Assembly (NCBI GenBank): GCA_018396435.1 | Contig: JAGTRG010000009.1 | Span: forward strand, 1-41,737 | DNA length: 41,737 nucleotides | From: Candidatus Bathyarchaeota archaeon | GTDB lineage: Archaea > Thermoproteota > Bathyarchaeia > Bathyarchaeales > DTEX01 | Direction: 5' to 3' | Shown: piece by piece, positions 6,680 to 14,905 of the stretch | Layout of the letters: every line of letters begins with the position of its first letter | Position numbering within the stretch: position 1 is the first letter of the stretch | The notes under the pieces: model-generated | The model's database searches: none | Seen by the model: the letters and a program-made list of their open reading frames with translations, nothing else | Told to the model about the DNA's origin: nothing | Translations under genes and position numbers: made by a program

Positions 6680-6867
6680 GAATATTCATCTCCCTCCAAA
6701 GATATATTGTAGCACCAGCATAAATGAGTATTTCCATGTATTTTTCGCATTTCCATATGATTTTCGCCATTTATTTCATTTATGCTTCCTGAATGCATTG
6801 CGTCGCCCATAATGTCCGCTGATACGCCTGAGATCAGCCTCACATCGCCGACTGAGTAGTAATCCAC
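6676..6867 (-). CDS. Small hypothetical protein upstream of the GTPase gene
   Basis: 63 residues, overlapping the GTPase start by 4 nt. It has no recognisable domain and unremarkable composition. A minus-strand TTTATTTTG at about 6906-6914 would place transcription just before its ATG, so the frame is at least in the GTPase mRNA. It might instead be a plain 5' leader, as the GTPase has its own strong ribosome binding site. I list it as doubtful. Confidence 0.3.
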   Translation of the reverse strand: MDYYSVGDVRLISGVSADIMGDAMHSGSINEINGENHMEMRKIHGNTHLCWCYNISLEGDEYS

Positions 6868-7052
6868 GAGAAAAAACTAATCGAAGCCCAATTTAAGCCT
6901 AATTAAACAAAATAAAAGGGCTTTTATTGAGTCAGTGTTGCGCAACTTTATCTGCAAGGCTTAAATGTTTCTATAATTTCACCTTCTTTTTGTTGTTGTG
7001 GTTATGTTCTTGGGTTGAGATAGGGTGGAAGGGGTTGGTGGGATGTTTCTAG

Positions 7053-7481
7053 GCATTGTGGACCTTGCAGCAGGACCTCGAAGGTTACGGTTGCTACACG
7101 CCTTGGAGGTATAAGAGGCTCGAACCTAAAGGTGTAGAGCTCTTCAAGGATGGGCAAAAATCGCAGTCAAGCGACGTTATTTCTGTTGCGTTGATGAGGG
7201 GTGTGGTCGTCGCCTAGCACAAGGTAGAAGTTGACAGGGGCCGTAGCCATGATGTGGAATAAAACTCTGTTTGAACGGCCCAGATAAATGCTGAAAGAAT
7301 GCCAGTGCCCAGTGATTATCTCATAGCCATCTTTGAGGACAATTTGTTGACTTTCAGTTCATTCGAACTCATTGAGGCTTCACGGAGTTAACAGATGAAA
7401 GATGCAGGTGCTGTTACCGGTACCGCTCATAAGTGTTATCGGCCTGCTTTTGCGTTAAGGCAGATGAAAGCCGAAAACTGA
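7053..7481 (+). pseudogene. Degenerate reading frame, unidentified
   Basis: One frame reads as plausible protein in blocks: LWTLQQDLEGYGCYTPW, GVELFKDGQKSQSSDVISV, then PVPSDYLIAIFEDNLL. It is interrupted by TAG near 7215, TAA and TGA near 7260-7272, and TAA near 7389. Blocks with normal archaeal codon use separated by stops are what a decaying gene looks like. I do not recognise the family. Chance cannot be excluded. Confidence 0.3.
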
Positions 7482-7483
7482 TA

Positions 7484-7537
7484 TTCATATATTAGGGGAT
7501 TTCATAGAATCTAAAGCGGTAATAGTTTACTGGTGAG
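7484..7537 (+). promoter_or_regulatory. Promoter and ribosome binding site of purP
   Basis: TATA element TTCATATATTA (7484-7494) predicts transcription from about 7515. GGTGAG (7532-7537) lies 6 nt before the purP ATG at 7544. Confidence 0.6.
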
Positions 7538-7543
7538 AACGGC

Positions 7544-8533
7544 ATGGATTACGCTATAGCAACTGTTGGAAGCCACTCAGCACTCCAAATATTGAGGGGA
7601 GCAAAAGATGAAGGTTTCAAGACGATTGCCGTCTGCATAAAAGATCACACGTTCATATATAAGCATTTTAAGGTGGCGGATGAGATTATTGAAATATCAT
7701 CCTACAAGGATTTTCATACGGTTGAGGATGACCTCTTAAAGCTTAATGCCATCTTGATCCCCCACGCATCGCTTGTAGCTTATGTTAATCTTAAAACAAT
7801 TGAGGATATGAGGGTTCTTTACTACGGCAACAGGAAGATACTTTCATGGGAAAGCGATAGGGATAGGCAGAGGGAATGGTTGCGGAAAGCAGGGCTTAAT
7901 CTGCCCAAAATCTATAATGATTCAGCGGATATAGATGGGTTAGTCATAGTGAAGTTTTATGGTGCAAGGGGCGGTCAGGGCTACTTTCTAGCCAGAAATG
8001 AACGGGAATTTAAGCGCAAAATAGGTTCGGCAAAAGAATATGTAATACAAGAATATATTATTGGAATACCGGTTTATATACATTATTTCCACTCGGTAAT
8101 GCGGAGCGAACTTGAACTAATGGGTTTTGATAGGCGCTACGAATCTAATGTTGATGGAATTGGCAGGATCCCGTACAATCTGCAGCGCGACCTACATGTA
8201 ACATACACTATTGTCGGCAACTTTCCGCTGATGCTCCGCGAGTCGCTTCTGCCAGAGGTCTTCAGAATGGGCCAGAGAATTGTTGAAGCATCAAGAGAAC
8301 TATGCAGCCCGGGGATATATGGACCATTCTGCCTAGAAACAGTTGTAACTCCAGACCTGAAGTTTTATGTTTTTGAAATATCGGCGAGAATCGTTGCTGG
8401 AACAAATGTCTTCATAGAGACATCGCCATATGCGCTTATAAAGCATGGAAAGCCTATGAGCACCGGTAGGAGAATAGCCCTAGAGATAAAGGAAGCTATA
8501 GAGCAGGATAGGCTAAAAGAAATATTGGGGTGA
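7544..8533 (+). CDS. purP: PurP, formate-dependent FAICAR synthetase (ATP-grasp)
   Basis: 329 residues. PurP makes FAICAR from AICAR, formate and ATP, the archaeal replacement for the transformylase step of purine synthesis. Seen here: the N-terminal GSHSALQILRGAKDEGF, VKFYGARGGQGYFLA in the ATP-grasp part, the GIPVYIHYFHS block, LELMGFDRRYESNVDG, and the C-terminal FCLETVV and EISARIVAGTN segments, all characteristic of PurP. The start ATG has a GGTGAG site. A second PurP follows 26 bp downstream. The final IMP cyclohydrolase is not in the window. Confidence 0.92.
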   Translation: MDYAIATVGSHSALQILRGAKDEGFKTIAVCIKDHTFIYKHFKVADEIIEISSYKDFHTVEDDLLKLNAILIPHASLVAYVNLKTIEDMRVLYYGNRKILSWESDRDRQREWLRKAGLNLPKIYNDSADIDGLVIVKFYGARGGQGYFLARNEREFKRKIGSAKEYVIQEYIIGIPVYIHYFHSVMRSELELMGFDRRYESNVDGIGRIPYNLQRDLHVTYTIVGNFPLMLRESLLPEVFRMGQRIVEASRELCSPGIYGPFCLETVVTPDLKFYVFEISARIVAGTNVFIETSPYALIKHGKPMSTGRRIALEIKEAIEQDRLKEILG

Positions 8534-8559
8534 GAAACTATATTCTTACGGTGGTATGA

Positions 8560-9732
8560 TTGACAATTAAAAGGGACGAAATACAGAAGATAGTTTCAGA
8601 GTATGACCCGGAAAACATCACTATTGGCGTTTTAGGTTCACATTCGGCTGAGGAGGTAGGCGCATCAGCTAAGGCTTTCGGCTTTTCAACAGCGGTTATC
8701 TGCCAGAAGGGCAGGGAGGAACTCTATGCTAAATATAACAGGCACCTCTTCGACCACGTGATTCTCCTAGATAAATTTTCAGACATTATCAGAGAGGATA
8801 TTCAGAGGGACCTATTAGACCTGAACACGATATTTGTCCCTAATAGGTCATTTTCCGTTTATGTTGGGTATGAAAATATCGAAGAAAAATTCTTTATTCC
8901 AATGTATGGAAACCGCTTCCTTCTAAGGGCGGAGGAGAGGAATGCGCCTAGAAATCAGTATTGGCTTCTAGAGAGGGCTGGAATAAAAATACCGAAGAAG
9001 TTTGATAGGCCGGAGGATATAGACAGGCTTGTGATAGTTAAAGTTCAGCAGAAGAAGAAGCCGCTGGAGAGAGCGTTCTTCTACGCTTCATCACCAGAGG
9101 ATTATTACAGGAAATCTGAGGAACTCATTAACAAGGATGTTATAGATAAGGAGGGACTAAAAAAAGCAAGGATAGAAGAGTATGTGCTTGGGCAAAAATT
9201 TAACGCTAACTTTCAGGGCTGGGCATTAAAAGATCCTTTCGGAGATTTTGATTTCCTAGGATTTGACGATAGGAAACAAACTAACCTTCACGGAGTGCTG
9301 AGCCTGCCAGCCAGAGATCAACTAATGCTAGATGTCCCGATCAAGAATGAGGAGATAGGTCATTATGGTCTGACAATGAGGGAGTCCCAGAAGCCCTTAG
9401 TATACGAGGCTGCTGAGAGATTTAGAAGTATATGCGAGGAAGAATATCCGCCTGGAATGATCGGCTTATTTGCCCTGCAGGGCGCGGTCGCCTACGATCA
9501 GGATGATCCGGAGCAGAAAAGGTTGACCTTCTACATCTTTGATGTAAGCCCAAGAATACCTGGAAGTCCATGCGTCGGTCCCACGTCTCCAGAGATGCGC
9601 AGACTAACCCTGAAGCATCGCGATATGCTTAGAAGGTTCAATATTGACAGGGTTGAGGCCCCGATGGATTTGCCAATGCTTGAGATTAAATATGCTGCTA
9701 AGGTTGAAAGACTAGGGGAAACTGTAACATAA
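8560..9732 (+). CDS. Second PurP-family ATP-grasp ligase
   Basis: 390 residues. It is clearly homologous to its neighbour (GVLGSHSAEEVGASAKAFGF, IVKVQQKKK, FNANFQGWA, LGFDDRKQTNLHG, FDVSPRIPGSP) but longer and divergent. Archaeal genomes often carry PurP2 proteins whose activity is less well established than PurP1. It may act on the same pathway, form hetero-oligomers with PurP, or use a related substrate. The start is TTG at 8560, with GGTGGT just upstream; the nearby ATG at 8556 is out of frame and stops after four codons. It is followed by the M20 gene after 11 bp, so the three genes form one unit. Confidence 0.88.
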   Translation: MTIKRDEIQKIVSEYDPENITIGVLGSHSAEEVGASAKAFGFSTAVICQKGREELYAKYNRHLFDHVILLDKFSDIIREDIQRDLLDLNTIFVPNRSFSVYVGYENIEEKFFIPMYGNRFLLRAEERNAPRNQYWLLERAGIKIPKKFDRPEDIDRLVIVKVQQKKKPLERAFFYASSPEDYYRKSEELINKDVIDKEGLKKARIEEYVLGQKFNANFQGWALKDPFGDFDFLGFDDRKQTNLHGVLSLPARDQLMLDVPIKNEEIGHYGLTMRESQKPLVYEAAERFRSICEEEYPPGMIGLFALQGAVAYDQDDPEQKRLTFYIFDVSPRIPGSPCVGPTSPEMRRLTLKHRDMLRRFNIDRVEAPMDLPMLEIKYAAKVERLGETVT

Positions 9733-9743
9733 AGGGGATACTT

Positions 9744-11018
9744 TTGTCATCCTCAATAGATCTGGTTTTAGGCAAGATTGATGATTTAAAGAATGAACTT
9801 ATCTGTGTTGCTTCCAAACTCATAAGTTTCCAAACAATTTCACCGCCAAGCAACACGTTGGAGTGCGCAGAATATATAAAATCATACTTTGAGAACACTG
9901 GTTTAAAAGTTTCATTCTACGCCAGGGAAGAGGGAAAAGTTAACGTTCATCTTAGTGTTCCTGGAAAACCGGATAGAACCATAATATGGCTAGGTCACCT
10001 AGATGTTGTTCCAGCAGGCTTACATGAGAAGTGGATTCACAACCCCTTCAGCGCCGTGCTTTCAGATGGAAAGATTTATGGCAGAGGAGCAAGCGACATG
10101 AAGGGTTCATGTGCAGCCGCCATGATTGCCGCTAAGGTCTTAAGCGAACTTGAGGATGTAGAGCACGCTGCATTAGATTTATGGTTCACATGCGATGAGG
10201 AGGTCGGCTCGCCAAATGGAACACGCTGGCTTATTAATGAGGGGCTTATACGTGGGGACGCATGCCTAATAGGAGACTCATTGAGCAGGAACCCAAAGGA
10301 AGAGCCTTATATAGACGCTGGCTGTAAGGGCTATTTGCGCCTTCGGCTTAGAGCAACTGGTAAAACTGCGCATGGGAGTATGCCTTTTTATGGCGACAAT
10401 GCGATAGATAAGCTATTGCTGGCTATAGAGCAGGTGAAGAAAGCAGGCAGTTACGCCCTGGATCTTCCAGCCGACATAGAATGTTTGGTTAAAGAAAGCA
10501 TAGAATATTTTTTGAGGGATGAGAAGTTAACAGCCGATCAGGTGGATGCTATAAAGGGGGCTTTTAATCATCCAACCATAAGCCTAACTATAATAAATGG
10601 GGGGATAAAAGTTAACGTTATTCCGGATTATGCCGAGTCCTCCTTCGACATAAGGATAACTCCTGGAGTTAATCCGAGAAATGTTGCGGAAAAAATACGT
10701 GATTTAATCGGGGGATTAAAGATGAAAGGTGTAGAAGTGGAGATTACAGGTTTAGAAGATGGATACTATGAGCGTTGGGATTCAAACTTTGCCCTAAGCC
10801 TAAGAAAAGCCGTTGAAATGTCAACCGGCCTTAAGCCAAAACCGAAAATATTAATGGGCGCAACTGATGCTGTGCCAATAAAAAAGGCTTTGGGAATCCC
10901 ATGCTTAGGTTTCGGTGCGGGCATAGAAGCCTTAGCCCATGCTCCAAATGAATACGTTACAGTCGACGGGGTGATCTCAGCGGCTAAAGTTTATGCTATT
11001 TTACCGCTAATCTTTTAA
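9744..11018 (+). CDS. M20 family metallo-deacylase/peptidase (ArgE/DapE-like)
   Basis: 424 residues. The two-metal site is visible: WLGHLDVVP (His85, Asp87), GRGASDMKGS (Asp118), TCDEEVG (catalytic Glu152, Glu153), GDS near 177, and HAPNEYV near the C-terminus. A lid/dimer domain lies at about 190-300 (HGSMPFYGDNAID). The family removes acyl or aminoacyl groups from amino acids. DapE or ArgE activity is possible, but the window encodes DapL, whose route needs no DapE, so the substrate stays open. Start is TTG with AAGGGG 6 nt upstream. It lies in the purP unit. Confidence 0.85.
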   Translation: MSSSIDLVLGKIDDLKNELICVASKLISFQTISPPSNTLECAEYIKSYFENTGLKVSFYAREEGKVNVHLSVPGKPDRTIIWLGHLDVVPAGLHEKWIHNPFSAVLSDGKIYGRGASDMKGSCAAAMIAAKVLSELEDVEHAALDLWFTCDEEVGSPNGTRWLINEGLIRGDACLIGDSLSRNPKEEPYIDAGCKGYLRLRLRATGKTAHGSMPFYGDNAIDKLLLAIEQVKKAGSYALDLPADIECLVKESIEYFLRDEKLTADQVDAIKGAFNHPTISLTIINGGIKVNVIPDYAESSFDIRITPGVNPRNVAEKIRDLIGGLKMKGVEVEITGLEDGYYERWDSNFALSLRKAVEMSTGLKPKPKILMGATDAVPIKKALGIPCLGFGAGIEALAHAPNEYVTVDGVISAAKVYAILPLIF

Positions 11019-11047
11019 GCTTCGGGAAACAATGGTTTTGCCAGTTT

Positions 11048-12448
11048 TTAATCGCTCGACTTTTTCACATGCTCCTTTTCCCTGCGAATTATTTCATCAG
11101 CCACTATGACGCCGCTTGCGCTCGCCTGAATTAGCCCACGGGTTAATCCGGCCCCATCCCCTATAGTGAAGAGATTTCTGACTTTCGTCTCCAAATGCTC
11201 ATTCAGCTCCAGCCTTGAGGAATAGAACTTTACCTCCACGCCGTATAGTAGCGTATGTTTTGAATGTATTCCAGGCGCAACCTTATCGAGCGCTTCAATC
11301 ATCTCCCTAATATCCATCAAATATCTGTAGGGTAGAACGAAGCTGAGGTCTCCGGGGGTAGCAACCTTCAGCGTGGGCTTAACTACACTTCGACTTATCC
11401 TATCTTCAGTGGATCTCCTACCAATCTCGAGGTCTCCTAAACGCTGTATTATGACGCCGCCGCTGAGCAGATTTGCCAGTCTGGCAATATACTCACCGTA
11501 GGCGATTGGTTCTCTAAAGGGATAAGTGAAGGATGTGCTGACCAGTATAGCAAAGTTTGTGTTCTCAGTTTTTCTCTCAGCGTAGCTTTGACCATTAACG
11601 CTGATAACGCCGCCATATGATTCAGTAATCACTTCCCCATATGGATTAACACAGAATGTTCTAACCTGATCGTCGAAGGCTTTTGAATAATATATAAATT
11701 TCGGCTCGTATAATGCGTTTGTGAGCTCCTCCATCGTTGTTGCTAAGACCTCAACTCTGACACCAACATCAACAGGGTTATTAAGGGTTTTAAGGCCTAA
11801 AGACTGCGATTCGCTCTTAAGCCATTCAGCGCCGCTTCTGCCAGGCGCAACAATAACGTATTTCCCATAGATTTTTTCACCATTAACTGTTTCAACGCCC
11901 TCAGCCAACCCATTCTTTACGAGTAGGCTTTTAACTTCAGTTCTCGTTTTAATTTCAACTTTATTGTTGAGGCTACGGCGCATTTTTTGAAGAACTTCTA
12001 GGCATCTCTCTGTTCCTAGATGACGGATCTTCTGCTTAACCATCACAAGGCCTGCAAGGGCGGCTTTTCTCTCTATTCTCTCTACCTCATCAATGTCTTC
12101 ACCGTAAATTTTCAGTGCGCCTCCATACCTTGCGTATACGCTGTCAACATATTCTATCAATTTCGAAAGATTCTCTTCGCCAACATACTCATTTAGCCAT
12201 CCACCAACCGATGTAGATATCGTTAGCTTACCATCGCTGAATGCACCAGCGCCACCCCAACCGGAGAGCAGAGAGCACGGCTCACAGTTCACGCAGCCCA
12301 AACCCCTAGTAGCCGGGCATTTGCGCTTATCAATATCCGGACCTTTCTCAAGCATCAAAATCTTCAAGTCCGTTTTATTTGCTAACTCAAGGGCTGAGAA
12401 TATGCCAGACGGACCAGTGCCAACAATTATTACGTCATACCGCTCCAA
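11048..12448 (-). CDS. FAD-dependent dehydrogenase, COG2509 family
   Basis: 466 residues from TTG at 12448. The N-terminal FAD motif is VIIVGTGPSGIFSALELA, followed by the family hallmark CPATRGLGCVNCEPC and LSGWGGAGAFSDGKLT, four cysteines in a row of short spacings. A second FAD contact is FTIGDGAGLTRGLIQASASG near the C-terminus. COG2509 proteins are widespread oxidoreductases without an assigned substrate. The cysteine cluster could be redox-active or bind metal (inference). I chose TTG 12448 because GGAAGG stands 7 nt before it and the family begins directly at the Rossmann strand; TTG 12463 is the alternative. It converges with the M20 gene. Confidence 0.82.
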   Translation of the reverse strand: MERYDVIIVGTGPSGIFSALELANKTDLKILMLEKGPDIDKRKCPATRGLGCVNCEPCSLLSGWGGAGAFSDGKLTISTSVGGWLNEYVGEENLSKLIEYVDSVYARYGGALKIYGEDIDEVERIERKAALAGLVMVKQKIRHLGTERCLEVLQKMRRSLNNKVEIKTRTEVKSLLVKNGLAEGVETVNGEKIYGKYVIVAPGRSGAEWLKSESQSLGLKTLNNPVDVGVRVEVLATTMEELTNALYEPKFIYYSKAFDDQVRTFCVNPYGEVITESYGGVISVNGQSYAERKTENTNFAILVSTSFTYPFREPIAYGEYIARLANLLSGGVIIQRLGDLEIGRRSTEDRISRSVVKPTLKVATPGDLSFVLPYRYLMDIREMIEALDKVAPGIHSKHTLLYGVEVKFYSSRLELNEHLETKVRNLFTIGDGAGLTRGLIQASASGVIVADEIIRREKEHVKKSSD

Positions 12449-12529
12449 GACCGATCCTTCCAAAAGGAGATTACATTACTTGACTGGGATAAATGCTTTT
12501 ATTTTTCAGCCTCTCCCGCACATGCTTCT

Positions 12530-13696
12530 TTAAGCCAATATTCTCTCAATTCTTCTGCAAGCTTCTTCTATCCGTTCTTTCGGCTGTGTTATTGAGAACC
12601 TTAAGTAACCTTCGCCATATTTTCCGAAGCCTACCCCAGGCGTTACCACCACATCCACCTCAAGGAGCTTTGAGGCAACCTTTATCGATTCACCTCCGCA
12701 TTTAGCCCAAATATAGAAAGTTGCCAATGGCTTCTCAGCCCTAAAACCAACCGTTTCTAAACCCTTAAGCAGCACGTCTCTTCTCTCAGCGTATATGCCA
12801 TTAACCCATTTAATGTATTCCGGGGGTTCACCGTTAACGTATCTCTCCAACGCTCTAGCAGCCACTTTTTGTACGTAAACCGGTGGACCTGAGTCTATCT
12901 GCGACTTAACTTTCGCTAATCCGCCTATTAGCTCGCTATTTCCAACGGCAAAACCTATTCTGTCACCGGTCATATTGAATGTTTTTGAGCATGAATGAAA
13001 TTCTATGGCTACGTCCTTAGCGCCATCGATTTCAAGTATGCTCGGCGCCTTATAACCGTCAAACGTTATCTCTGAGTAGGCATTATCGTAGCAGACGATA
13101 ACATTCTTCTCCTTAGCAAGATCAACTATGGCTCTAAGCTCCTCCCTGCTAATAACGCTGCTAGTTGGATTATTCGGGTAATTCAGAAAAATCATTTTTA
13201 CACCGTCAAGATTAAGCGAATCTAAATCCGGTTTGAAACCGTTTTCCTCAAGCAGCGGCATAACGACGGGCACACCCTCACTCAGCATTACGCTGCCGAC
13301 AGCATACACCGGATAGGCTGGATCCGGAACCAGAACCCTGTCGCCCGGGTTGACGAAGGCTCGTGAAAAGTTCGCTATACCCTCTTTAGACCCGATCAAT
13401 GCTACAACCTCGCTTTTCGGATCCAAGTCAACCTTAAATCGTTTCTTATACCACTCTGCAACGGCTTCCCTGAAAAATGGTTCGCCTTGACTAAAGGAGT
13501 AATTGTGGTTCTTTGGATTCGAGCTCTCCTCCCTTAATGCTTCAAGAATAAATGGCGGAGGAGGAAGATCAGGGTCACCTATGCTTAGGGATATTAGATC
13601 AGCGCCTTGTTTCTTCTTCTCATTTATTATTTTCTCAAGCTCCGCAAACAGATATGGCGGCAGCCTTTTAACCCTCTCAGAAAGCTGAAAACTCAT
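12530..13696 (-). CDS. dapL: LL-diaminopimelate aminotransferase (DapL type)
   Basis: 388 residues. Fold-type I aminotransferase with SIGDPDLPPPPFILEAL at 38-54, NYPNNPT at 172-178, YDNAYSE at 203-209 and the PLP lysine Lys238 in SCSKTFNMTGDRIG. The sequence and the direct coupling to dapF fit LL-diaminopimelate aminotransferase, which converts tetrahydrodipicolinate to LL-DAP in one step on the way to lysine. The ATG overlaps the dapF stop by 4 nt. A related class I aminotransferase with other specificity is possible, but the operon favours DapL. Confidence 0.85.
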   Translation of the reverse strand: MSFQLSERVKRLPPYLFAELEKIINEKKKQGADLISLSIGDPDLPPPPFILEALREESSNPKNHNYSFSQGEPFFREAVAEWYKKRFKVDLDPKSEVVALIGSKEGIANFSRAFVNPGDRVLVPDPAYPVYAVGSVMLSEGVPVVMPLLEENGFKPDLDSLNLDGVKMIFLNYPNNPTSSVISREELRAIVDLAKEKNVIVCYDNAYSEITFDGYKAPSILEIDGAKDVAIEFHSCSKTFNMTGDRIGFAVGNSELIGGLAKVKSQIDSGPPVYVQKVAARALERYVNGEPPEYIKWVNGIYAERRDVLLKGLETVGFRAEKPLATFYIWAKCGGESIKVASKLLEVDVVVTPGVGFGKYGEGYLRFSITQPKERIEEACRRIERILA

Positions 13697-14547
13697 ACCA
13701 AATCCTCCAATTCAATTAGACCTTTATACACAATTTCGGCTGGTCCAGTTAAAAATATTCCGTTGTCTTCCTCATATTTTACTTTAAGCTCTCCACCTAA
13801 AAGCTGAACCTTGCATTCGCGGTCTGTTCTTCCAATCACGCTTCCAGCTACGACGCTTGCGCATGCGCCGGTTCCGCATGCAAGTGTTTCGCCAACGCCT
13901 CTTTCCCAAACTCTCAACCTTAAAATGTCCTTTTTGACAACTTGAACAAATTCAACATTAGTTCTCTTCGGAAAGATAGGGTGTCTCTCGATTCTAGGAC
14001 CATAATATTCAACCAGGAATTTCTCAACATCATCAACGAAGATTACGCAGTGCGGGTTGCCAACCGATAGGCATGTTGCTTTGAAAATCTTATCATCGAC
14101 ATTGAGTTCTCTATCTATGAATTCGCCTTCACCAACGACAGGTATCCTCGCCCTATCAAATATAGGGCTGCCCATATCCACGGTTACGGCTTCAACCTTC
14201 CCGTTAGCGGTTTCCAACCAGACCTTCTTAATGCCGGCCAAAGTCTCTATTTGAAAGATGCTCTTTGCAACTACACCGTTTTGATAGCAGTATTTTGCGA
14301 GGCATCTTATCCCATTCCCGCACATTTCCGCTTCGCTTCCATCCGCATTAAATATTCTCATCCTAACATCGGCAACGGTTGAATTATAAAGGAGCAGAAG
14401 CCCGTCGGCTCCAATTGAAAATCTTCTTTTACAAAGCTTATTAGCTAGTGGGCCCAAGGCTTCTTCGCTTAACACGCCATCCCTATTGTCTATTAAAATG
14501 TAATCGTTTCCTAAACCATGCGTCTTCCAGAAGCATATCTTAACCAT
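13693..14547 (-). CDS. dapF: Diaminopimelate epimerase
   Basis: 284 residues from ATG 14547. Both catalytic cysteines are present: Cys76 in NADGSEAEMCGNGIRC and Cys224 in GETLACGTGACAS, in the two mirrored halves of the epimerase fold. It converts LL-DAP to meso-DAP for lysine synthesis (and, where used, cell-wall peptides). A GGTGA site at 14556-14560 lies 8 nt before ATG 14547 and decides this start over TTG 14562, which would overlap that site. The TATA TTATATATT at 14588-14596 fits. It is first in the dapF-dapL operon. Confidence 0.93.
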   Translation of the reverse strand: MVKICFWKTHGLGNDYILIDNRDGVLSEEALGPLANKLCKRRFSIGADGLLLLYNSTVADVRMRIFNADGSEAEMCGNGIRCLAKYCYQNGVVAKSIFQIETLAGIKKVWLETANGKVEAVTVDMGSPIFDRARIPVVGEGEFIDRELNVDDKIFKATCLSVGNPHCVIFVDDVEKFLVEYYGPRIERHPIFPKRTNVEFVQVVKKDILRLRVWERGVGETLACGTGACASVVAGSVIGRTDRECKVQLLGGELKVKYEEDNGIFLTGPAEIVYKGLIELEDLV

Positions 14548-14587
14548 TGCTAATTTCACCAATAAGATTATCGAATACTGCAGACTC

Positions 14588-14626
14588 TTATATATTCATG
14601 GATCCTTTATGGGAACGTTTATATCC
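14588..14626. promoter_or_regulatory. Divergent promoters of dapF and nfu
   Basis: Minus strand TATA at 14588-14596 serves dapF. Plus strand GTTTATATCC at 14617-14626 serves the nfu gene, about 45 bp before its start. Confidence 0.5.
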
Positions 14627-14666
14627 ATCATCGCTTCCATAACTATGTTATAGGAGTGATATAATA

Positions 14667-14888
14667 TTGAGAGCAGAAGTGGAGAAGGTGATAAAGGAGA
14701 TTCAGCCCAGCTTGAGGGCTGATGGGGGCGACATAGAATTAGTCGATGTGAACGATGATGGAACAGTTAAGGTTAGGCTTAAAGGCACATGTCTAGGATG
14801 CCCATTCTCGCAGATAACATTGCAGTTGGGCGTAGAAAGATACTTGAAGATGAAAGTTCCGCAGGTAAAAAAAGTGGTAGTTGTCTAA
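14667..14888 (+). CDS. Nfu/NifU C-terminal-type Fe-S scaffold
   Basis: 73 residues, a stand-alone NifU-like domain. The conserved IQPSLRADGGDIELV is followed by the cluster-binding CLGC (Cys42, Cys45) in GTCLGCPFSQITL. Two such subunits bind a shared [4Fe-4S] cluster and pass it to apoproteins. The start is TTG with AGGAGTGAT 8-10 nt upstream. It is alone on the plus strand between dapF and ilvE, converging with ilvE. Confidence 0.9.
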   Translation: MRAEVEKVIKEIQPSLRADGGDIELVDVNDDGTVKVRLKGTCLGCPFSQITLQLGVERYLKMKVPQVKKVVVV

Positions 14889-14905
14889 AATTTCAAAGAT
14901 GAAAC

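Larger units (their letters stand above)
6868..7543. other. Intergenic stretch with decayed coding sequence
   Basis: 676 bp with no intact gene. A TATA-like GGCTTAAATG lies near 6957-6966. Plus-strand 7053-7481 reads as a protein-like frame broken by stops (listed separately). The last 60 bp hold the purP promoter. I found no SRP or RNase P RNA core motifs here. Confidence 0.5.

Noticed and set aside
6990-7480. SRP RNA or RNase P RNA in the gap before purP
   Set aside because: None of the conserved core motifs of either RNA could be found; the frame-like blocks fit a decayed gene better.
7053-7481. Stop-codon recoding (pyrrolysine or selenocysteine) keeping the broken frame alive
   Set aside because: Three different stop codons are involved and no insertion element is visible; decay is simpler.
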